64,000 bases of DNA from Lachnospiraceae bacterium (lineage in GTDB: Bacteria; Bacillota; Clostridia; Lachnospirales; Lachnospiraceae). Under the pieces are notes generated by a model. It was not told where the DNA came from, did no database searches, and saw only the letters and a list, made by a program, of their open reading frames with translations. Numbering within the stretch: position 1 is the first letter of the stretch; every line of letters starts with the position of its first letter. Below, piece after piece: positions 17,745 to 27,800 of this stretch. Position numbers and translations under genes: made by a program. The stretch is taken from the NCBI GenBank assembly GCA_017480195.1, contig JAFVBE010000008.1, positions 46,818 through 110,817 on the forward strand, written 5' to 3'.

Positions 17745-18796
17745 CTTAAGCCTTCTCCTTCGCATATTCTAATAAATTCATCCGGTAAGTTAGCGTGTAT
17801 CCTAATGTTCTTTTCCGGCCAATATACATCACCTGCATGTAAAAGCTGGGATTTAAGTCCGTATTTATCCTTCATATAGGAATTCGATTCTGCATCTCCA
17901 TATTTCATATCACCTATTATATTAAATCCAAGCTCTGCAAGATGTGCTCTAATCTGATGTGTCTTACCGGTTACGAGCTTAACTTTTATCAGACTATAAT
18001 TTCCATTCGTTGATACAGGATAAAAATATGTTTCTATTATGTCATATTCTTTTTTTATTGTACTATCATTTTGAACAAGTTCATTAAACTCGGTCTCAGA
18101 GATAATATATGATTTCAGGCTCTTATCGTCTCTTGTTATATAACCTTTACAAACTAATTCCTTGTCAAAGCAGCCTTTAACAATAGTATAATAATACTTG
18201 TCTATCGTTCTATACTTAAATGCTTTGGTGAGCATCTGGCTGCCCTTTAAGGATATTCCGGCAAATATTATCCCGGAGGTATTCCTATCAAGCCTGTTAC
18301 AGACAGATGGCTTAAAAAGATTAAGCTCATTTCTGTCAACAATATGCTTCTCAATTGTATAATCAATTACAGCATCATTTATAGAATAATCATCCTTCTT
18401 TGCTCTCTGAGACAATATACCTACCGGCTTATTAATCGCTATAATATCATCATCAATATATAGCACATCTAATGCAAATGGATGAGTGTGTGTTCTGATG
18501 TTTTCTACAAATAATCCATCATTGTTTACATAATTTTGTTCTGGTAAATCAATCTCTCTACTTTTGTTTTTTGGGCTTCCCTGAAACTTTTCTATCGTAT
18601 CATCACTTAAATATAGCTTTACATTATCGCCCGCAGATAATATTTCACTTCCATCAGCTTTCTTTTCATTCAGTTTTATATTCTTCTTGCGAAGCATTTT
18701 ATATACAAATGATGAAGGTGCATTATTAAGATACTTCATCAGGAATTTATTAAGTCTTTGTCCGGCAAACCTGCCTGATATAATTACTTCTTTCAT
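17717..18796 (-). CDS. RluA-family RNA pseudouridine synthase with S4 domain
   Basis: Isomerises uridine in rRNA or tRNA. The N-terminal S4-like RNA-binding domain (about 1-62) is followed by the catalytic domain with NRLDRNTSG, in which D170 is the catalytic aspartate. Further family segments are INKPVGILSQRAK, TIVKG and GKTHQIRAHLAELG. Length 359. It belongs to the RluC/D group; the exact target base cannot be fixed from sequence. Its 3' end overlaps the recU start. Confidence 0.92.
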   Translation of the reverse strand: MKEVIISGRFAGQRLNKFLMKYLNNAPSSFVYKMLRKKNIKLNEKKADGSEILSAGDNVKLYLSDDTIEKFQGSPKNKSREIDLPEQNYVNNDGLFVENIRTHTHPFALDVLYIDDDIIAINKPVGILSQRAKKDDYSINDAVIDYTIEKHIVDRNELNLFKPSVCNRLDRNTSGIIFAGISLKGSQMLTKAFKYRTIDKYYYTIVKGCFDKELVCKGYITRDDKSLKSYIISETEFNELVQNDSTIKKEYDIIETYFYPVSTNGNYSLIKVKLVTGKTHQIRAHLAELGFNIIGDMKYGDAESNSYMKDKYGLKSQLLHAGDVYWPEKNIRIHANLPDEFIRICEGEGLRWQPGTQEA

Positions 18797-18877
18797 TTTT
18801 TATCGCTTTTTCTTATAATTACTCATTTACTCTATCTAAATCATGCTACATAAAATATATTTCACTATAATTTGAAT

Positions 18878-19456
18878 TTACACACAAGTTACAAGTATTC
18901 TCTCAACAATATGCTTATCAATTCTTTCATTTTTTTCATTCGCCTTGGACACGGAATTAACCTTCTTAATATACTCATCTTTATCATCCGTGACATGTAT
19001 TGTATAGGAAAATTTAGTTCCGCTTATACAGTTTTTAATCCATTTGATATAATCATTTTTTTGTATCTTATACTTCTTGTCCTCAATATATGCATATATC
19101 CTTCCGTCGCTTACGCATATGGACTGATAAAATTTCATCCCCGCTGTCTCCGTGATTACAACATCATATAAAAGCGTTCCATTCTGCGAGGCAGTTTTAT
19201 CATTAATATATTCATAGGTTTCCTTATCCATAGGCTTAAAGGTCATACACATAATATACGAAATCAAAAACTTTGAGAAAGGCAGGACTAAAATAATTGC
19301 AAATATAATCATAACCCTCTGAGTTGAGCCATACATTATAAGCATTGTTATAATTATAAATGAAATCATGACCGCGAAAATAAGCGATATAATAAGCTTA
19401 CTTTTCTTATATGAATTCATATATCCGTATTCGCCCTTTTGATATTTGTTAAACAT
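18878..19456 (-). CDS. Uncharacterised membrane protein with two N-terminal spans
   Basis: 192 residues. Two hydrophobic helices (about 22-42 and 49-70) are followed by a soluble domain of about 120 residues with alternating beta-like segments (GTLLYDVVITET, SICVSDGRIYAYI). I do not recognise a family. GGAGTGGAGA precedes the ATG. It lies 16 bases downstream of the SDR gene on the same strand, so it may be co-transcribed. Confidence 0.75.
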   Translation of the reverse strand: MFNKYQKGEYGYMNSYKKSKLIISLIFAVMISFIIITMLIMYGSTQRVMIIFAIILVLPFSKFLISYIMCMTFKPMDKETYEYINDKTASQNGTLLYDVVITETAGMKFYQSICVSDGRIYAYIEDKKYKIQKNDYIKWIKNCISGTKFSYTIHVTDDKDEYIKKVNSVSKANEKNERIDKHIVERILVTCV

Positions 19457-19472
19457 TCTCCACTCCGATAAA

Positions 19473-20228
19473 TCACTTAATAAATCTTATTATAAAATCA
19501 TTTGGCATAAGCTTACATAACACCCTTAATGCTTTCATCGTAAAACCATATACCGATACAGTCTTCCCGTGAAATGTATCCTTAAGTGCAGCTTCAACAA
19601 CCTTTTCCGGTTTTGCCCTGAAAACCTTTTTATAAAGCTTGACATCATTATATTTCTCCGCTATATCAAAAAATTCTGTTGATACAGGTCCCGGACATAC
19701 AGCCGTTACAGATATTCCTCTTGGTTTAAGCTCCTGATTCAAGGCTCTTGATAAGCTCAATACATATGATTTTGTTGCCGCATATACTGCAAATGATGGC
19801 TGTGGCAAAAAGGCAGCAGATGATGCAATATTGATGATATTTCCACTTCCGTTTGTCATATATGGCAGAACAATATTAATCATCCTTGTCAATGATACAC
19901 AATTAATATCAAGCATACCGATATTATCCTCAGCAAGCTCCTCAAATCTGCCAATCATACCATAACCTGAGGCATTTACCAATAACCTTACTGATGGTTT
20001 ATCCTTGTCTAAAGCCGCTTCTATCTCTTTAACCCCCTTATCATCAGTCAAATCAACTGCAAAAATTCTCGTACTTATATCAGATAATTCATTACTTAAT
20101 TCCTCAAGTCTTTCTCTTCTTCTGGCTATAATCCATATTTCCTCGATTGTTCTGTATTTCTTCGATATCTGTCGTACAAATTCTCTTCCTAAACCGGAAG
20201 ATGCACCGGTAACTATTGCAATTTTCAT
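19473..20228 (-). CDS. Short-chain dehydrogenase/reductase
   Basis: Classical SDR with a Rossmann fold. Counting from the ATG at 20226-20228: cofactor motif TGASSGLG at 7-14, NASGYG, catalytic S136/S137 region (INIASSAAF), and YAATK with Y149 and K153. The chosen start has GGAGG eight bases upstream and overlaps the upstream methylase stop by four bases (ATGA). The 251-residue length and PGPVSTEF loop fit the family. Substrate unknown; the C-terminus resembles the DltE/YqjQ-like group. Confidence 0.9.
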   Translation of the reverse strand: MKIAIVTGASSGLGREFVRQISKKYRTIEEIWIIARRRERLEELSNELSDISTRIFAVDLTDDKGVKEIEAALDKDKPSVRLLVNASGYGMIGRFEELAEDNIGMLDINCVSLTRMINIVLPYMTNGSGNIINIASSAAFLPQPSFAVYAATKSYVLSLSRALNQELKPRGISVTAVCPGPVSTEFFDIAEKYNDVKLYKKVFRAKPEKVVEAALKDTFHGKTVSVYGFTMKALRVLCKLMPNDFIIRFIK

Positions 20229-21595
20229 GACATAAGCCTCCAACCTGTCAGATATTTATTTTTTAAGATTCCATTCTTAAGCTTGCCCCAACCAAGCGGA
20301 TAAGACGATACACATACGAGTGCCCATCCGTCTTTCCCTTCGGCCTCTATGGTTTCACATTTTAAATACTTGATTACTCTATCATCGTTTATATCCAAGT
20401 CAATAACATTGTCAAATTCGTTCTTCTTAAGCGACATGGCAAGTGACTGACTTGGCTCAAATCTGTTCTTCTTTATATCTCCAACATATAATCCTGTACG
20501 CATAATACGAAGCCCTCTTATGTCAGGAAAATCATCAGGGATATAATACAGCTTATCGTTATTAATCTCAAATCTGTCATAGTCAAAATCAATCTTTATC
20601 TTAGACAGAAAATCCCTAACCGTATCATCAAGCTTAGCCCTCTTAATATTATATAAGCCACATGATGAATAGCTGTCAGCACTTTCCTTCTTCTTAAGCA
20701 GACATACAAAATGCCCTTCACCCTTTATCCTGTGTGGCCAGAGTCTTGCTGCCCTGCTTAAGTTATTATTGCCTGTGTTACCCCATTCAGGATGTCCGTT
20801 ATCAAAGTCCTCGTATTTGTCAAAAGATGCTATCTCTACATTCTCATCTAATGACAGCAGATATTCTATCGACTGCTCATTCTCAATTGGTGCAAAGGTA
20901 CAGGTGGAATATACCATCATTCCTCCAGGCTTAAGCATCTTTACAACATCACTCAGGATATTTCTCTGCATATCAGCGAACATCTCGTTGCCGTTATTCT
21001 CCCATGCAGTTATCATAGATGAGGATTTTCTGAACATCCCCTCACCCGAGCATGGAGCGTCAACCAATATTTTATCAAAATAATTTGTAAATCTCTCAGC
21101 TAACTTATAAGTATTTTCATTTGTAATAATATAATTCGTAATACCGAATACTTCAAGGTTTTTAAGCAGAGCCTTCGCTCTTGATGCACTCACATCATTG
21201 GATAAAAGCACGCCCTTACCGCCAAGTCTTGCTGCAAGCTCTGTGGATTTACCACCCGGAGCGGCACATATATCAAGCACCTTGTCATATGGTTTTATCG
21301 GAAGGACACTCGCCGGCGTCATCGCACTCGGCTCCTGAATATAATATAAGCCGGCATAATAATATGGGTGCTTGGAAGGCTTATCTACAGTCTCATCATA
21401 GTAAAAACCATTATCGCACCATGGTACTCTCTCAAGCTTAAAGGGATTTATCTTAAGAAAATCCTCTACCGATATTTTACTCGTGTTAATCCTTATTCCA
21501 TGATACATTGACTTATCAAGGCAAGCTTCGTAAGCTTCAAAATTCTCTTGAAGAAGTGTCCTCATATTCTTTTCATACAACTTCGGTAATTCCAT
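20225..21595 (-). CDS. RsmF-type rRNA (cytosine-C5) methyltransferase
   Basis: NOL1/NOP2/Sun family enzyme that makes m5C in rRNA (or tRNA). SAM-binding motif VLDICAAPGGKSTELA (107-122); the two catalytic cysteines are C182 (DAPCSGEG) and C232 (STCTFAPIENEQ). After residue about 310 comes the RsmF-type C-terminal domain (PUA/RNA-binding-like), giving 456 residues. No clear ribosome-binding site precedes the first ATG; it follows hflX by 10 bases and may rely on coupling. Confidence 0.92.
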   Translation of the reverse strand: MELPKLYEKNMRTLLQENFEAYEACLDKSMYHGIRINTSKISVEDFLKINPFKLERVPWCDNGFYYDETVDKPSKHPYYYAGLYYIQEPSAMTPASVLPIKPYDKVLDICAAPGGKSTELAARLGGKGVLLSNDVSASRAKALLKNLEVFGITNYIITNENTYKLAERFTNYFDKILVDAPCSGEGMFRKSSSMITAWENNGNEMFADMQRNILSDVVKMLKPGGMMVYSTCTFAPIENEQSIEYLLSLDENVEIASFDKYEDFDNGHPEWGNTGNNNLSRAARLWPHRIKGEGHFVCLLKKKESADSYSSCGLYNIKRAKLDDTVRDFLSKIKIDFDYDRFEINNDKLYYIPDDFPDIRGLRIMRTGLYVGDIKKNRFEPSQSLAMSLKKNEFDNVIDLDINDDRVIKYLKCETIEAEGKDGWALVCVSSYPLGWGKLKNGILKNKYLTGWRLMS

Positions 21596-21605
21596 ATTAT
21601 AAAAA

Positions 21606-22835
21606 TTATATATTAAAGCTTTTTTCTACATAAGCCTTAACATATATTCCGTCCTCTCTGTATTCTTCACTTATAAGCGTGCCGTTTGCCCTGATTTTAT
21701 TGAGCAGTCCGGCATTCTGATATGATATAAGCTCCTCGATATATCTTCTGGAATTTTTAATTATATCTGAAAGCACCGCTGAAAGCCTATCAAATCCAAT
21801 CTGCCTCTTAGCAGATATATTTATAACCTTATCAGCCTTAAAATCCTTGATTACAGGTATCTCATCCAGCTTATCAATCTTATTGAATAATGTAATTATC
21901 GGCTTATCAACTATACCAAGATTATTCAATGTATCATAAACCGTTAATATCTGACTGTCCGCATAAGGATTAGATACATCAACGACATGCAGTATTATAT
22001 CCGCATATTTTGCTTCTTCAAGTGTCGAGCGAAATGCATTTATAAGGTGGTGTGGCAGTTTCCTTATGAAGCCTACCGTATCAGTCAGTATTATCTCCTG
22101 TCCATCCTCTAATCTATAATTGCGTGAAGTAGGATCAAGTGTTGCGAATAATTTATCCTCCTCTAAAACTCCCGCAAATGTAAGCTGATTAAGCAATGTA
22201 GATTTGCCTGCATTGGTATAGCCGACTATGGAGACAATAGGTATATTACTCTCCATGCGTTGCTTTCTCATAGTCTCTCTGTGCTGCTTAACATCCTCAA
22301 GCTCTCTGGAAAGCTGGGCAATCCTGCTTCGGATAACTCGTCTGTCAACCTCAAGCTTTGTCTCACCCGGACCTCTCGTTCCGATTCCTCCGCCAAGACG
22401 CGAAAGTGATGTACCCGTACCGGTTAATCTTGAAGACCTGTACTTAAGCTGTGCAAGCTCAACCTGTATCTTTCCTTCCTTAGTAGTTGCCCTCGTTGCA
22501 AATATATCAAGGATAACCATTGTCCTGTCCATAACCTTGGTATCAAGAGTAAGCTCAATATTCTTTAACTGAACAGGAGACAGCTCATCATCACATACGA
22601 CACCCGTTGCATCATTTTCCCGGACAAGCTCTTTTAATTCTTCTAATTTACCTGTTCCAAGATAGGTTGCATTCTCAATTTTCTCTCTATTCTGTATTAA
22701 TCTGCCGACGACTATTGCTCCTGCAGTTCTCACAAGCTCCTCTAATTCATCAAGTGAAGCTTCAACATCATCGCCATTATCAGAGTCAACGGCAAAGATT
22801 ATAACTTTTTCGACTAATTCATCATTTTCATACAT
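21606..22835 (-). CDS. hflX: GTPase HflX
   Basis: Ribosome-associated GTPase that can split stalled or stressed 70S ribosomes. N-terminal HflX domain with TGTGKLEELKEL and CDDELSPVQ, then the glycine-rich LTGTGTSLSRLGGGIGTRGPGE linker region (about 137-158, quoted as motif span only). G-domain motifs: G1 GYTNAGKS at 205-212, G3 DTVGF at 252-256, G4 NKID at 318-321. 409 residues. Upstream of the RsmF-type gene in the same direction. Confidence 0.96.
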   Translation of the reverse strand: MYENDELVEKVIIFAVDSDNGDDVEASLDELEELVRTAGAIVVGRLIQNREKIENATYLGTGKLEELKELVRENDATGVVCDDELSPVQLKNIELTLDTKVMDRTMVILDIFATRATTKEGKIQVELAQLKYRSSRLTGTGTSLSRLGGGIGTRGPGETKLEVDRRVIRSRIAQLSRELEDVKQHRETMRKQRMESNIPIVSIVGYTNAGKSTLLNQLTFAGVLEEDKLFATLDPTSRNYRLEDGQEIILTDTVGFIRKLPHHLINAFRSTLEEAKYADIILHVVDVSNPYADSQILTVYDTLNNLGIVDKPIITLFNKIDKLDEIPVIKDFKADKVINISAKRQIGFDRLSAVLSDIIKNSRRYIEELISYQNAGLLNKIRANGTLISEEYREDGIYVKAYVEKSFNI

Positions 22836-22865
22836 TATATTAACCTGCTATCTCATTCATATAAC

Positions 22866-23810
22866 CTATCGAATACTGTTATCCGACTCATTGTCCTCTT
22901 CCGACTCAGCATTCGTAGTATCATCTGTTATGGAATTATTCTGATTATATATATCATTAATAACCTCAGTATCAATATTTATTCTTGTATCTAAATATTC
23001 GTACATATCTGCAATGTCAGCATTACCCGGATACTCTGTCTTATATTTTTTGGCATATTCGTAAGCCGTATTATAGTTATTAAGTTCTGTATAACATATT
23101 ATCTGTGAATAAATAAAATCCTGCATATATATACTGTCTCCACACGCTATACCCTGTTCAATACTTGACAGAGCGTTATTATAATCCTCCATTGCAAGAT
23201 AATATGATGCATATTTATAACATATATCAGGAGTATAGCCAAAAGCGGCAGTATAGATATCAAGATTCCTTTTCATTTCTTCATAATTTTTCGAAATTTC
23301 ATAACAATTGGCTGCATATAAACTCATTTCAACATAACCTGCTTCAATCGCACGATTAAAGCAGGCTACTGTTGAAACATAATCACCGTTTTTATATTTG
23401 TTAAGAGCATTTGTAAGCTCAATAAGAAAATCAACCTTTTCCCTGTCATAATACTTCTCAGGATATTTCTTCAATATATCTGAATATACATTATTAGCAG
23501 TTGAAAAATCTCCAAGCTTTATATATGAATCAGCCTTATACATTTCTATATCAACATTAACAGTCTCGGAAAACCATTGGTTGCATTCTAAAGCATTATC
23601 AAAATCCTCTATGGCTGCCTCATATTCACCGTTGTTAAAATGCTCTATTCCTAAATCTCTGTAATCCTTTTTATGTGTGAATGTATGGAGCACACCATAT
23701 ACTACAGCCAATAATATAAATAAGCCAAATATCAGATTATAATACATCTGAATTTTTCGATATGATTTTCTTTTACTCTTTTGTCTGATGTTTTTATTGA
23801 CATTATTCAT
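22866..23810 (-). CDS. Membrane-anchored TPR protein
   Basis: A basic N-terminus and one span (about 24-44) are followed by tetratricopeptide repeats on the outside (LGIEHFNNGEYEAAIEDFDNAL, DSYIKLGDFSTANNVYSDIL, YLAMEDYNNALSSIEQGI, AYEYAKKYKTEYP) up to about residue 285. The tail is acidic and Ser/Asn-rich. TPR modules usually bind proteins; no partner is evident. Start is six bases after the DD-carboxypeptidase stop, with a poor ribosome-binding site, so probably translationally coupled. Confidence 0.83.
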   Translation of the reverse strand: MNNVNKNIRQKSKRKSYRKIQMYYNLIFGLFILLAVVYGVLHTFTHKKDYRDLGIEHFNNGEYEAAIEDFDNALECNQWFSETVNVDIEMYKADSYIKLGDFSTANNVYSDILKKYPEKYYDREKVDFLIELTNALNKYKNGDYVSTVACFNRAIEAGYVEMSLYAANCYEISKNYEEMKRNLDIYTAAFGYTPDICYKYASYYLAMEDYNNALSSIEQGIACGDSIYMQDFIYSQIICYTELNNYNTAYEYAKKYKTEYPGNADIADMYEYLDTRINIDTEVINDIYNQNNSITDDTTNAESEEDNESDNSIR

Positions 23811-23816
23811 ATATTA

Positions 23817-24737
23817 TTACATACCTATCAATTGATAAAATTCTTCAAGCGAGAGATTGTTGTCGTGCATAAAGGTTGCCGCCTCAACACCTACATACCT
23901 GAAGTGCCATGGTTCGTATGATATACCTGTTACGGCAGTCTTATCGCTTGGATATCTGACAATAAAGCCATAATTATAACAATTATTCATCAGCCATACG
24001 ACAGTTTCATCGGATGCAAGTGATTCATCGAGACTTGTATATCCAAGTCCTGCTATATCAAGCGCAAGTCCTGTCTCATGCTCGCTATATCCCGGCTTCT
24101 GCACATATTTACTTGCTTCTGCCTCTGCTTCTTCCTGTGTCATACCTTGTCCAATATATGTTGCAACAGTATCGTCATAATCTGTCTGTTGCTTAGCCTT
24201 ATTTCTATAACCTGACACAATAGCATATTCATGTCCTGCATCATTACAAGCCTCAAGCATATTAACTAAATCAGTATGTATTCTTGAATCAATTATCTCG
24301 CCACAGTTAAGTGTGTATTGCTCAAATGCATATCCATCCTGTAAGGGATGAGTTGAATTAACTAAAACCATGAAGGAGGAATTGTTCTGATATATAGTGT
24401 TGGCTTGTGATATAAGCTGGTTCTGTGCGGCTACTGCCGGATCCTCGGTGGTTGCCTCTGTGGTTATCTCCGTGGTAGTTTTCTCTTTGTCCTTATTCTT
24501 ATGTGAGAATAACTTACCAATCAGAACAATAAATAATATAAATAATACTATTGCAATAATGGTGTATATGAGCAGACTATAATCCTTCTCCTTAGTGTGA
24601 CGAATAAGTCTTCTTATATAACGCCTGAACCATCTTCTAAGCTTCTTGAAGCCGCGTTTGATGTGTTTCCATAAGAACTTGCAGCCTGCAACTATTTTGT
24701 CCTTTAGGTATATCAGAATTTCTTTTGCTCTTTCCAT
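23817..24737 (-). CDS. Membrane-anchored D,D-carboxypeptidase (VanY/M15B family)
   Basis: Zinc peptidase that trims the terminal D-Ala of peptidoglycan stem peptides. A strongly basic N-terminus (about 20-50) and one span (about 54-75) are followed by a Thr/Glu-rich linker and the M15B domain. Zinc and catalytic motifs are SGYRNKAKQQ, SEHETGLALDIAG (zinc H and D) and EPWHFRYVG (catalytic E and zinc H). I chose the ATG at 24735-24737 because GGGGGAT lies three bases before it. 306 residues. Confidence 0.92.
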   Translation of the reverse strand: MERAKEILIYLKDKIVAGCKFLWKHIKRGFKKLRRWFRRYIRRLIRHTKEKDYSLLIYTIIAIVLFILFIVLIGKLFSHKNKDKEKTTTEITTEATTEDPAVAAQNQLISQANTIYQNNSSFMVLVNSTHPLQDGYAFEQYTLNCGEIIDSRIHTDLVNMLEACNDAGHEYAIVSGYRNKAKQQTDYDDTVATYIGQGMTQEEAEAEASKYVQKPGYSEHETGLALDIAGLGYTSLDESLASDETVVWLMNNCYNYGFIVRYPSDKTAVTGISYEPWHFRYVGVEAATFMHDNNLSLEEFYQLIGM

Positions 24738-24850
24738 TTTATCCCCCTTGATGATATATGTACAACTTTTTGACATATATTTTAGCAGAATTCAGAGATA
24801 AACACAAGTTAGAAAGCTATAACTTAAACATAATTTAAAAATTTTTGAAA

Positions 24851-27800
24851 TTATTGATTATTCTTTATTTTTTTAATTATTATTGTTCTTATTATTATTG
24901 ACATAGATAATAAAAATGATATAACCACTATAGGTAAAGCACTGTTGTCACCGGTACTCGGAGAAGGCGGAATCACTTCTGTCGGAGGTTCATATGGTGA
25001 TGTCGGTGTATCAGGTGGAGAAACAGATTCATCAGGTGTTGATATCTCTTCACGGACAAGCGGCATGAATCTGATTGTCTGCCCCTCATTATTTATATCA
25101 GTATGCTCTGCTACAAGAATAGCATTATCATTATCATCAATCAGGTACAGATATTCAAAGCATACAATATCCTTCCCTTCAAGACTTAAAGCATTTAATT
25201 CAAATTCAACATCCATAGACAGTTCATTATCCTGCGCAATAAATTCACTATATCCTGTTACTTCTCTACCGTCTAAAATCAGCTTATCACCCGCAGCCTT
25301 GTCATAAATAACACCTATTAAAATAAATTTGTCTCCCGCACATACATTAGCTATATCTACGGTATCAGTCAGCTTAATTAATTCTTCCGGATATATTAAT
25401 TTTTCTTCATCATCTGCACTTTTTAAGTTTGTATGTAATTCAGGATAATGCACCTGTTGTTCTGTATCGTTTATATCAGCATGCATTGCAACTTTTTCAT
25501 TATTATAATATAAGTCCTCAAATACAGTTATATTCTTTCCCTTAAGCGCTGTTGAGTCCAAGTAAAACTCAAGATTTACTGTCATATTATTAGAATCAGA
25601 TGTAAATTCCATCTCTTCTGTAACTTCATTATCATTATCATCAAGGAGTGGTTCACCGCTGTCTGTATCATATATTTTACCCTTTAATACATAGGTTCTT
25701 CCGATTACGAGGTCTTCTAATTCTACATTGTCGATAATTTGTGCCTTTTTACTTATAATGCCTGTATGTTCATTTGTCACCTTATCTGACGCAGTTGTTT
25801 TAACCTTAGGATAATATGATTTGTTAATCAAATCAATAGATTGTTCGACATAATATACTCCTTCTTCATTTGTTTTTTTATCTTCAAGCTTAAATTCGAC
25901 AATTATATCATCCGCTTTTATAAAATCATCAGGAGTATCAAGCTCTTTAACCACATATTTACCAAGCGGGATATTATCTTGTGAAGCCTTACCCTCCTCG
26001 TCCGTAGTTATGGTGTAGGCTAATTCTCCTTCTGAAAAAATAACAGTTTCAGAACCATCGGCCGCATATATTTCCTCAGCCGCATATATACCAAAATCTA
26101 TATCTGCAAGAGGTACTATATTTGTTATAAATTCTTCTGATGCTTCGTCAAACTCTCTTATCTCTCCTGATTTTGCAAGTGAAAATTGAGCCAATACAGG
26201 TGTATCTTCATAAATAATATCACATATTGCTATCATCTCTCCTGCATTTTCAGTTGTAACATAAAAGGAATTTTTATTAATTGAAAAATTGATTCCTTTT
26301 GGCGTGTCAAGATTGTAACCATAAGGTGATGTTATTTCCTCAAGTCTGTAATCACCATACGCCAAAGTTCCTGGTGTCAACAAAACACCATCCATTCCTG
26401 TTGTAAATTCATCTACCTCCTCATAATCGGAGCCTGTATATGTTCTGAAGGATATATATTTATTATCAGCATATGACCAGATTTTATATGATGAAGTGTT
26501 ATCAATAACAGCCTGTTTGGTAATACTGTCAACTTTTGTTATTCTTAAATAATATTTTTTCTGTGTATCTGTTTTATAAATAAGCTCCTGTGGTGTTCGG
26601 CTGTCCTTAGTAACTGATACAGTAAAATCTGTCACAGGAATATAACCATCAGGGACAGTTGTTTCTCTGACAATATAGGTTCCATATCTTAATTCTGCTG
26701 ACAAAGCATATCCATCATTATCAGTGAACATTTCCTTTGAACCATCACTAGAAAGCATTATGGCCTTTGTAGCATCAAATATATAATTACCAGCCTTGTC
26801 TTTTGGCAGGTCGCTGACTCTCCACGCCATGAATCCCGCATTTGCAAGAGGCTTTAAGTCATTGGATGTACCATCCTCCGCAAGCTTAATAAGCTGAAAT
26901 GCCTGCTTGACAGGATGCTCATTTATCTGCGGGATAACTGCTTTATTTGAGTTTTTTTCAGTAAGCCTATCTGCCTCGACCTTATATATTCTCTTGTCTG
27001 TATCTTTTATATATTCTGCGGGAGCCTGTATTTCCTCAATTGTTATATATCCAAGAGGATATACAGGCTTCTTATCTTTATTATAATAAAAGCTATCACT
27101 TGATTTTCCATTATAGTCCGTAAGATATTTACTGTTTAATCTGATTTCTCCGTTGGTATCAGTCTTTAGATACCAATGTCTCCTATAGGTTGAATCATTT
27201 ATGTTGTTTTCCGTTTCAGCAGCATAATACTTTATTTCGAAAATTGCTCCCTCAATAGCTTCATTATTCTCAGAATCTCTCTTGATAAGAGTTATATCTA
27301 CAGGATTACCATTGGGTATCTCTGTAGAGCATACAGAGGCTGTACTAACAGCTTCATTTATTTTAGCTTCATATATATTACTGTCAACAGCGTATCCCTT
27401 TGATGCCTGAATCTCTTTAACGAAATACATACCATAAGCCAGTTCTGTACTTTCACCCTTTCCGTCTGAATCAGTCACAATACTTGTCACCCGGTTTTGG
27501 TCAGATGCTGCATCAGATTTTGAGCTATATACTCCGTATACTGCTCCATTAAGTGAATAACATATGTTATTATAAGTTATTGAAGTATCAGCAGAATACT
27601 TGATTATATTTATCTTACCTGATTTAGGCTTTTCTGATGAGCTTATGGTAGATATTTTAACTGTATCATTTACGGATACTGCATATATATTACTGTCAAT
27701 GTTATAGCCCTTAGATGCCTTAATTTCTTTAACATAATATGTTCCGTATACCAAATCAATACTTTCACCTTTTCCTTCATTATTTGTTATTATATTAGTC